A stretch of DNA of 64,000 nt from Chitinophaga alhagiae (GTDB lineage Bacteria; Bacteroidota; Bacteroidia; Chitinophagales; Chitinophagaceae), in contig NZ_QXMH01000001.1 in assembly GCF_003568665.1 (NCBI RefSeq), positions 186,001 through 250,000 on the forward strand, written 5' to 3'. The notes under the pieces are model-generated. The model saw only the letters and a list, made by a program, of their open reading frames with translations, had not been told where the DNA came from and made no database searches. Made by a program: the position numbers and the translations under genes. Shown piece by piece: positions 36,088-42,241 of this stretch; within the stretch, counting starts at the first letter, position 1; every line of letters starts with the position of its first letter.

Positions 36088-37023
36088 ATGCAAACCATAG
36101 CGGAAAACATCCTGGACGTGACCTTGCTGGAACCAAGACAAAAACATCCCACCATTTTTGCCCGGTTCGACCACCTGCGGGAAGGGGAAAGCCTTACCAT
36201 ACATAATGACCATGACCCCAAACCGCTTTACTACCAACTGCTGGGCGAGCGGGGAAATATATTCTCCTGGGAATACCTGGAGCAGGGGCCGGAGTGGTGG
36301 AAAGTGCGGATCAGTAAAAACATCACCGGCGCCGGGGAGGAAACCCTCGGCCAAATTGCCGCTAAAGACTTGCGTAAAGCGGAAGTATTCAAGAAATATG
36401 GCCTTGACTTCTGCTGCGGAGGCAAGAAAAGCGTCAAGGAGGCTTGCGCGGACAAAGGGCTGGATGTCACCAAAATTGAGTATGAACTGCAGCAGGTGGA
36501 TAAAAATCCCGGCGCCAGGCCGCTCCCCTATGATGACTGGAGCCTTGATTTTCTGGCGGACTACATTGTGAATACGCATCACTCCTATGTAAAGAAAACG
36601 CTGCCCGACCTGCGCGCCTATGCGGCAAAAGTGGCACAGGTACATGGGGAGATGAACCCGGAGCTGCTGGTGATCTATCAGCTGGTAGAGAAGATCTGCG
36701 CCGTACTGCCTGCTCACCTGGAAGAGGAGGAAAATGCGCTGTTCCCCTTTATTAAAGCGCTGGCAACAGAAAAGCACGCAGCGGCCAATCCCGGAACGCT
36801 GGGGCATCCGGTCACTGTGATGGAAACAGAACATGAAATGACCGGCAAGGCCCTGGAAGAGATCAGGACCCTGAGCAACAACTATACCTTGCCGGATAGC
36901 GCCTGCGCCACCTATAGCCTGCTGTACCGGATGCTGGAGGAATTTGAGGGTGACCTGCACCTGCATGTTCATCTTGAAAACAACATCCTCTTCCCTAAAG
37001 CGCTTGCGCTCGAAAAACAATAA
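36088..37023 (+). CDS. Iron-sulfur cluster repair protein, ScdA/YtfE (RIC) type with N-terminal DUF2249
   Basis: 311 aa in three parts: DUF2249 (about 8-75; LREGESLTIHNDHDPKPLYY), ScdA_N (about 85-140; DLRKAEVFKKYGLDFCCGG with two Cys) and a di-iron hemerythrin-like domain (about 150-305) with iron-ligand His/Glu in NTHHSYV, HLEEEENALFPF, METEHEMTG and HVHLENNILFPK. RIC proteins repair clusters damaged by NO or oxidants. A DUF2249 domain in front is an addition to the standard ScdA plan. Cytoplasmic. Confidence 0.92.
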   Translation: MQTIAENILDVTLLEPRQKHPTIFARFDHLREGESLTIHNDHDPKPLYYQLLGERGNIFSWEYLEQGPEWWKVRISKNITGAGEETLGQIAAKDLRKAEVFKKYGLDFCCGGKKSVKEACADKGLDVTKIEYELQQVDKNPGARPLPYDDWSLDFLADYIVNTHHSYVKKTLPDLRAYAAKVAQVHGEMNPELLVIYQLVEKICAVLPAHLEEEENALFPFIKALATEKHAAANPGTLGHPVTVMETEHEMTGKALEEIRTLSNNYTLPDSACATYSLLYRMLEEFEGDLHLHVHLENNILFPKALALEKQ

Positions 37024-37033
37024 CGTTATGGAA

Positions 37034-37065
37034 AAGCGCCGGCCCGCCAACCGCGGCAGGCGCTT
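37034..37065 (+). other. Intergenic hairpin in the stress operon
   Basis: AAGCGCC and GGCGCTT form a 7-bp stem with an 18-base interior in the 66-bp gap between the ScdA-like gene and the next gene. There is no long T run, so it may tune mRNA stability and not end transcription. Confidence 0.35.
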
Positions 37066-37089
37066 GTTTCACCTTAAACCTGGAAGATC

Positions 37090-37908
37090 ATGGTCATCAA
37101 CGCCCGTACAAGGATCGCCGCCATCCTGAAGCACCACCCCGCCGCGCTGGAAGCGATCATCAGTATCTCTCCCAAATTTGAGAAGCTGCGCAACCCGCTT
37201 TTAAGAAAGCTGATAGCAGGCAGGGCCACTGTTGCCATGGCCAGCAAGATCGGCGGCTGCCCTGTTGGCGATTTCTTCGCCAAACTGCGGCCCCTGGGGT
37301 TTGACATTGACCTTGCCACACCGGCAGGGCCGGAAGAAAAGCAGGATGTGCCCGGCTTCCTCAAAACGGTCAAACCAGACCAGGTGGTGCTGCTGGATGT
37401 ACGGCCGGTGCTGGCATTGGGGCAAGACCCGCTGAATATCATCCTCGAAAAGGTGCGCCACCTGCAAAGCGGCCAGGTGCTAAAGATCCAGAATACTTTT
37501 GAGCCTACTCCGCTGATGCTCCTGTTGCAAAAACAGGGCTTCGCATCCTATGCCGAACAAATTGACGACAATTTGGTGGAAACCTTTTTCTACAGGACAT
37601 CAGCGGAAGAATGGCATCCCGCGCCCACGGCGGAGGGCCAGATGAACTGGGACAACATCCTGCGGCAATTCAAGGGCAAACTGAAAACGATTGACGTGCG
37701 CCACCTTGAAATGCCGCTGCCCATGCTCACCATATTAGAAGAGCTGGACCAGTTGCCTGTTGAGACCGCCTTATTCGTATACCATAAACGCATCCCCGTA
37801 TTCCTGCTTCCCGAGCTGGCCCAAAGGCAATTTGACTACAGGATAAAAGAGATCAGCGACGGGGAAGTACACCTCATAATTTTCAGCAATGATGTTGGCA
37901 GGCAGTGA
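37090..37908 (+). CDS. DUF1858-DUF2249-DUF2249 protein
   Basis: 272 aa. Residues about 1-75 match DUF1858 (ILKHHPAALEAIISISPKFEKLRNP...). Two DUF2249 domains follow, one from about 97 (VLLDVRPVLALGQDPLNII) and one from about 195 (TIDVRHLEMPLPMLTILEEL). DUF2249 proteins are small basic-site proteins seen beside NO and nitrite genes; their function is unknown. The 3' end overlaps the next gene by 20 bp, so translation is coupled to the membrane protein. Confidence 0.85.
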   Translation: MVINARTRIAAILKHHPAALEAIISISPKFEKLRNPLLRKLIAGRATVAMASKIGGCPVGDFFAKLRPLGFDIDLATPAGPEEKQDVPGFLKTVKPDQVVLLDVRPVLALGQDPLNIILEKVRHLQSGQVLKIQNTFEPTPLMLLLQKQGFASYAEQIDDNLVETFFYRTSAEEWHPAPTAEGQMNWDNILRQFKGKLKTIDVRHLEMPLPMLTILEELDQLPVETALFVYHKRIPVFLLPELAQRQFDYRIKEISDGEVHLIIFSNDVGRQ

Positions 37909-39172
37909 CATAGCGAAAACCACTACCCACAAGGTGGTATTGCCCTTTTATATCTATGCGGCGCTGGCGTTCGTTGTTTCCGCCGTGCTGCTGCTTGCCT
38001 CATCGCACGCGTTTTCCGGGCATTATTTTCAGCCTAAAATACTGGCGGTCACGCATGCCATGGCACTTGGCTGGGGCACCATGATCATACTGGGCGCCAG
38101 CCATCAACTGCTGCCCGTCTTGACCGGCGGCAAGCTATACAGCCCTTCCCTGGCATACCTCTCTTTTATATTTTCCGGTACCGGCATCCCGTTGCTGGTA
38201 TGGGCCTTCTACATCTTTGACATGCATTGGCCCGCGCAATACGGGGCCGTGCTGGTCAATACCGGGGTATTGCTGTACCTCATCAATGTTGGCGCAAGTA
38301 TTGACCAGAGCCGTCATGGAAACGTACATGCCACCTTCATCTTCACGGCCGGCGTGTGGCTGTTCATCACAACGGCGGTTGGCGGCTTCCTGGTATTTAA
38401 TTTTACCGCGCACATTTTACCTGAAAATTCTCTCCACTATCTTTCGCTGCATGCCCATATCGGTATTGCAGGATGGTTCCTGCTGCTGGTCATCGGCGTT
38501 GGCTCCCGGCTGATACCCATGTTCCTGATCTCGAAGTTCAACCACCCCGGCATGTTATGGTGGATGTATTTCCTGATCAATGGCGGCCTGGTGATATTTT
38601 TAATATTGTTCCTGTTGCCCTTTCCTTCATTTACTTACCTGTTCCCGGCAGCGCTCGTGGCCGCAGCGCTGGTACTGTTCGGGGCCTATTGCCGCCATGC
38701 GTACCGGCAGCGCATCCGGAAACAGGTGGACGGGCAAATGAAAATATCGCTGCTTTCCGTGCTGATGATGATAGTGCCCATGGTATTCCTGTTCACCATT
38801 ATTGCCGTGCTGCTGCTGTCAGGTGCCAGCACATCCCTGGTGCTGGCGTACGGCTTCACCATCTTTTTTGGATGGCTGACGGCCCTGATCCTGGGAATGA
38901 CCTTCAAAACATTGCCGTTCATTGTCTGGAATAAAACATACCACGCCAAAGCAGGCCTGGGTAAAACACCCCATCCAAAAGACCTGTTCAGCTCCCGGAT
39001 GTTTAATGGCATGGCGTTCAGTTACCTGGCCGGGTTTGTATGTTTTGCCGTTGGCATACTGGCCGGCAACACCCTGATCACACAAGCCGGCGCGGTGCTG
39101 CTGCTCTGCAGCGCCGTGCTGTATAGCGGCAACGTGTTCAAAATATTTTTTCATAAAGCCACCGTGAAATGA
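37889..39172 (+). CDS. Polytopic haem-copper-oxidase-like / NnrS-like membrane protein
   Basis: 427 aa with about twelve hydrophobic helices. Intramembrane histidines occur in LAVTHAMALGWG, GASHQLLPV, HGNVHATFIF and LSLHAHIGIAGW, a pattern that recalls haem-binding helices in cbb3-like subunit I and NnrS proteins, but the full six-His copper/haem set of a true oxidase is not evident. Likely role: haem or NO-related function in the inner membrane. Two ATG codons in tandem at the start; it overlaps the upstream gene by 20 bp and the downstream one by 4 bp. Confidence 0.72.
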   Translation: MMLAGSDIAKTTTHKVVLPFYIYAALAFVVSAVLLLASSHAFSGHYFQPKILAVTHAMALGWGTMIILGASHQLLPVLTGGKLYSPSLAYLSFIFSGTGIPLLVWAFYIFDMHWPAQYGAVLVNTGVLLYLINVGASIDQSRHGNVHATFIFTAGVWLFITTAVGGFLVFNFTAHILPENSLHYLSLHAHIGIAGWFLLLVIGVGSRLIPMFLISKFNHPGMLWWMYFLINGGLVIFLILFLLPFPSFTYLFPAALVAAALVLFGAYCRHAYRQRIRKQVDGQMKISLLSVLMMIVPMVFLFTIIAVLLLSGASTSLVLAYGFTIFFGWLTALILGMTFKTLPFIVWNKTYHAKAGLGKTPHPKDLFSSRMFNGMAFSYLAGFVCFAVGILAGNTLITQAGAVLLLCSAVLYSGNVFKIFFHKATVK

Positions 39173-39492
39173 ATGTAGCCACCAATAATGATCTCAGATG
39201 TACCATTGCGCTGGCCAGCCTGCATGATGTGCTTGATCCTGAAATAGGATTGAACGTAGTAGACCTGGGGTTGATATACCAGTTGAATTTTGAGGAAGAC
39301 AGCAGAAAAATATTTGCTTTAATGACTTTAACCACGCAATTTTGTCCCATGGGCCAGTCCATTGCGGATGGTGTGAAAAATAACCTGTCAGCCTGCTTTC
39401 CAGGTTATGATGTTGAGCTGGAGCTGGTATTTGATCCTCCCTGGAACCACGAGATGATATCTGAAGAAGGCCAGAATTTTTTAAACAGATGA
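39169..39492 (+). CDS. MIP18/DUF59 metal-sulfur cluster assembly factor (SufT-like)
   Basis: 107 aa. The family signature is clear: LHDVLDPEIGLNVVDLGLIY near residue 14, then TTQFCPMGQSI with the conserved Cys, and LVFDPPWNHEMISEEG at the end. Members help mature iron-sulfur proteins. Its start overlaps the upstream stop (ATGA). It fits the repair theme of the operon. Confidence 0.88.
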   Translation: MNVATNNDLRCTIALASLHDVLDPEIGLNVVDLGLIYQLNFEEDSRKIFALMTLTTQFCPMGQSIADGVKNNLSACFPGYDVELELVFDPPWNHEMISEEGQNFLNR

Positions 39493-39496
39493 TCCG

Positions 39497-39928
39497 ATGT
39501 TAAGCAATACATGTAAAACCGCTATAAAGGCAGTGATCTACCTGGCCTCAAAATTTGAAAGCGGCGAAAATGCGGGAATCAAGGAAATTGCGGAATATAT
39601 TGACGCCAGCGAACATACGGTCGGCAAGCTGCTGCAAACGCTCGTCAAACAAAGGGTCATCAACAGCATGAAAGGCCCTGCCGGTGGTTTTTATGTTTCC
39701 AAAGCGCAAATAAAGCAACCCATCATCCATATAATTGAGGCAATTGATGGAAAGCAGGTGTTTAAAGAATGCGGCCTTGGCCTGAGCAAATGTTCCGCCA
39801 CCCGCCCCTGCCCCATCCATAACGAATACAAGGAGGCAAGGACCTTGCTGGAAAACCTGTTCAGCAGTAAAAAAATAGCGGACCTGTGCGGGCCGGTGAA
39901 TTGCGGCATTGCCTATTTGATCGGATGA
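39497..39928 (+). CDS. Rrf2-family transcriptional regulator with Fe-S cysteines
   Basis: 143 aa. Winged helix with TVGKLLQTLVKQRVINSMKG and GGFYVSKA; the cluster-binding loop has Cys92, Cys99 and Cys105 (ECGLGLSKC, then PCPIH). That three-Cys arrangement is that of NsrR/IscR-type sensors of NO or cluster status. Last gene of the operon (4 bp gap). I infer it controls the promoter at 35139-35188. Confidence 0.9.
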   Translation: MLSNTCKTAIKAVIYLASKFESGENAGIKEIAEYIDASEHTVGKLLQTLVKQRVINSMKGPAGGFYVSKAQIKQPIIHIIEAIDGKQVFKECGLGLSKCSATRPCPIHNEYKEARTLLENLFSSKKIADLCGPVNCGIAYLIG

Positions 39929-40021
39929 TGGCGCATAAAACAGTCATTGCCTGTTCTATGCACCTGCGTGGCGTTTGCGTCTCCCTCAGCCAGGCGCTGC
40001 AGCAGTTCTAGTCAAGCACAC

Positions 40022-40056
40022 CCAGGCCGTTGACGGCGTACCCGTCAACGGCCTGG
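40022..40056. terminator. Perfect 15-bp inverted repeat between convergent genes
   Basis: CCAGGCCGTTGACGG and its exact complement flank a 5-base loop. It lies between the Rrf2 gene (ends 39928) and the convergent NTF2-like gene (ends 40089). No T run on either side, so it is not a classic terminator, but position and stability suggest bidirectional transcription stop or an mRNA 3' end. Confidence 0.6.
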
Positions 40057-40088
40057 TCCCTGTATGTTTGCCCGGTCATAACCGCGGC

Positions 40089-40460
40089 CTAGTAGAAGAA
40101 CTGCTCCAGCACGATCTCCCCGTTCTTCACTTCATACAACATGATCTCGTTGATCTGTATCCTCCCGTGGTCCTGCGTGGTAATATCCATTTCCCGGCCC
40201 ACCGCAAAGTGGTTGCCCGCTATAACAGGCTCTGAAGTGGCGGCGTGGTGGAGCGCCGTGATCCGGCTCACGAAGCGCTCTCCCTTTTGCCGCACCGGTA
40301 CTTTGCCTTCCGCATAGCCGAAATAGGGAGAATCAGGCGGGTCTACGCTTTTTACATTGTCAGCAAACAGCTCGTTGTGTATCTCGAACCATTTTTCCTG
40401 GCGGGCCAGCTCCATGAACCGGGCGGCCACCTGCTGCACTGTTTTGTGTTCCTTTGACAT
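40089..40460 (-). CDS. NTF2/SnoaL-like fold protein
   Basis: 123 aa from the ATG at 40460 (MSKEHKTVQQVAARFMEL). The frame is open 51 codons further upstream, but the -7 box at 40477-40484 sits before this ATG and the upstream part has no domain character. The fold signature is a helical start, ELFADNVKSVDPPDSPYFGYAEG, then long beta strands VGREMDITTQDHGRIQINEIMLYEV. Such proteins bind small molecules or serve as isomerases; no catalytic set is evident. Confidence 0.8.
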   Translation of the reverse strand: MSKEHKTVQQVAARFMELARQEKWFEIHNELFADNVKSVDPPDSPYFGYAEGKVPVRQKGERFVSRITALHHAATSEPVIAGNHFAVGREMDITTQDHGRIQINEIMLYEVKNGEIVLEQFFY

Positions 40461-40476
40461 GGTATTGCTTTTTAAG

Positions 40477-40484
40477 CAAAGGTA
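40477..40484 (-). promoter_or_regulatory. Promoter -7 box TACCTTTG for the NTF2-like gene
   Basis: Exact TAnnTTTG on the minus strand, 16 bp before the ATG at 40460. It lies downstream of the PIN gene's 3' end, so the NTF2-like gene is a separate unit. Confidence 0.55.
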
Positions 40485-40558
40485 TTGTCCAAAAAGAAGT
40501 TCGATGATGTGTGATGTGGACTTTGTGGCGGGGGGATTTGGACATGGCGCATAGGTAC

Positions 40559-41137
40559 TTACGCCAAACCGGGCGCCGCTGCCAACATTCCTCCACTTTG
40601 CGCCAAACCGCATTTTTTCAGGGAAGACAATACCTGCTCTCTGCTTTGGGGCGGATTTTTAAGGGCGCTGACCTGCCTCCGCAGCGCATGTAACACCTTA
40701 GGCTGGTTAACCTTCAGCAGCAGCATAACAAATTCATCCGGGTTTTTTATCTCAAGATTGAATGTTTTGACATGCTTTGCCGGAAAATCCTTTTTATTGA
40801 ACGTAATGATCATCCTTGCACCACATTTTATAGCTGCGGCCAGTACATGCCGGTCACCGCTATCCGGCAAACTCAAGCCAGCTATCAAGCTTTTAAAACC
40901 GGCTACGTTCGAGTCGGGGAAAGCACTGTCCATTGCCTGCCGGGCCCGGTTTAACTGGGCCTCCTTCAGATCAGGGCGCTTTAGCAGCAGGTTCCTTATC
41001 CATTCATCATGAATTTCGTCAGACCACTTCGGTATATACAAACCGGTTTCTGCCAGGCGTAGAAAAAAATCTCGTAAGGGGGCCGGGTAGAGAACGTTCG
41101 CGTCCAGTACCACAACAAACTTTTCGGTATCGTTCAT
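40559..41137 (-). CDS. PIN-domain protein, probable toxin RNase
   Basis: 192 aa. PIN acidic residues are visible: Asp12 in VVVLDANVLYP, Glu/Asp in WSDEIHDEW, Asp in LPDSGDRHVLAAAI, and FNKKDFP near the end of the fold. This is a VapC-like magnesium-dependent RNase fold; at 192 aa it is longer than typical VapC (about 130). The last 50 residues are a helical extension. It lies 5 bp after the HTH gene, as in toxin-antitoxin pairs. Confidence 0.82.
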   Translation of the reverse strand: MNDTEKFVVVLDANVLYPAPLRDFFLRLAETGLYIPKWSDEIHDEWIRNLLLKRPDLKEAQLNRARQAMDSAFPDSNVAGFKSLIAGLSLPDSGDRHVLAAAIKCGARMIITFNKKDFPAKHVKTFNLEIKNPDEFVMLLLKVNQPKVLHALRRQVSALKNPPQSREQVLSSLKKCGLAQSGGMLAAAPGLA

Positions 41138-41142
41138 GAAAA

Positions 41143-41604
41143 CTAATATCCCAGGTTAAGCTCCTGTGCCTGATCAGCCAGAAAATCTAACTTATCGGCC
41201 CTATTTTTCTTGATCTTTTTGTTGTAAGCTATCAGATCTTTAAGTTGTATTCTGCGGTGTGTCCCCACCTTGTGAAAAGGTATTTCGCCTTTCTCCAGCA
41301 AGTTGACCAGATGCGGCCTGGACACGCCAAGCAGATCTGCGCCTTGCTGCGTACTGATCTCTGCATTATCATCTGAAAGGAATAATGCAAAGGAGTTGCC
41401 GTCTGCCATATTATCCAGAATTGTAAAAAGCAGCGTCATGGCCGACTTCGGTATCTCCAATGGCTGTTTGTACCCGGCAATCCGCAATGGGACCGTACTG
41501 CTGCTCGTTTTCGCTACTGCTGCGGATACCTCTGTAACCCTGGGCCTCAGCGCCCTGGCAATTTTTTGATCGCTTTTCGTGGTTTTCTCAAGTATCGCTT
41601 CCAT
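41143..41604 (-). CDS. Excisionase-type helix-turn-helix protein, probable antitoxin
   Basis: 153 aa from the ATG at 41604 (MEAILEKTTK). Upstream in-frame Met codons exist at 41622 and 41697, but the -7 box at 41625-41632 places the transcript start near 41618. The C-terminal half holds a MerR/excisionase-like HTH: ISTQQGADLLGVSRPHLVNLLEKGEIPFHKVG. The N-terminal half would contact the toxin. Followed by the PIN gene with a 5-bp gap. The 9-bp direct repeats just upstream could be its operator. Confidence 0.8.
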   Translation of the reverse strand: MEAILEKTTKSDQKIARALRPRVTEVSAAVAKTSSSTVPLRIAGYKQPLEIPKSAMTLLFTILDNMADGNSFALFLSDDNAEISTQQGADLLGVSRPHLVNLLEKGEIPFHKVGTHRRIQLKDLIAYNKKIKKNRADKLDFLADQAQELNLGY

Positions 41605-41624
41605 ATCCCGTTGATTTTTCATTT

Positions 41625-41656
41625 CAAAGATAGGAAAATAAACGAAATAAACGAAA
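41625..41656 (-). promoter_or_regulatory. Promoter and 9-bp direct repeats of the toxin-antitoxin pair
   Basis: The minus strand has TATCTTTG at 41625-41632. Just upstream AAATAAACG (plus reading) occurs twice in tandem at 41636-41653, with a third partial copy. Repeats overlapping the core promoter fit autoregulation by the HTH protein. Confidence 0.55.
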
Positions 41657-41774
41657 CAACGGCTGGCGGGTTTCATGCAGCAGGCAACAACGATCATAAG
41701 TATTGCGGGCCGGCTTTAAGGGCTGACCCGTTCATCAGTTGCAATAGGTATGGCAGCACCTCCAGCAAAGCCCA

Positions 41775-41804
41775 TTGAAAACCATATTTAAATTTCTACT
41801 TTTG
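41775..41804 (+). promoter_or_regulatory. Promoter of the HopJ-family gene
   Basis: TTG at 41775-41777, 19-base spacer, then TACTTTTG at 41797-41804, fitting the Bacteroidota consensus. The start codon is 45 bp downstream. Confidence 0.6.
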
Positions 41805-41849
41805 AGCCGCTAAAGCAACTCTAATTAATTACCATACACGTCATTCCGC

Positions 41850-42191
41850 ATGAAAGAACAACTAACTACCTTGATCGGCCAACTAAAAAACAATACACTC
41901 TCCTTCAAAGAGGTGACCGGATTTATAGAGCGGTACTATCAGCATCAGCCAACAGCATTTAAAAATGGCGGGGCGTATAATGAAGCTACGCAAAACCAGG
42001 GTAGCGCCAAGGTTTTCGCTTTTGCTCAATTGAACAACCTGAGCAAGGAAGACACGCTTTATCTGTTTGCGGAACACTATCAGTCGGTATTAAATACTCC
42101 GGATGGCGCAGACCATCAGAACATCAGGCAATTTATGGCGCACGGATGGCCGGGGGTTGTTTTTGAGGGGCAGGCGCTGGTTGCGAAGTAA
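41850..42191 (+). CDS. HopJ type III effector family protein
   Basis: 113 aa, the normal full length of this family. Motifs include FIERYYQHQPTAFKNGG, NQGSAKVFAFAQLNNLS and a final FMAHGWPGVVFEG. Despite the family name these small proteins occur in many free-living bacteria with no type III secretion, and no secretion genes lie nearby. Function unknown; single-gene unit with its own promoter. Confidence 0.88.
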   Translation: MKEQLTTLIGQLKNNTLSFKEVTGFIERYYQHQPTAFKNGGAYNEATQNQGSAKVFAFAQLNNLSKEDTLYLFAEHYQSVLNTPDGADHQNIRQFMAHGWPGVVFEGQALVAK

Positions 42192-42241
42192 TTTATGCAA
42201 AGAAGCTACAGATCGGTGACCTGCTCCTGCATTTATCCCAA

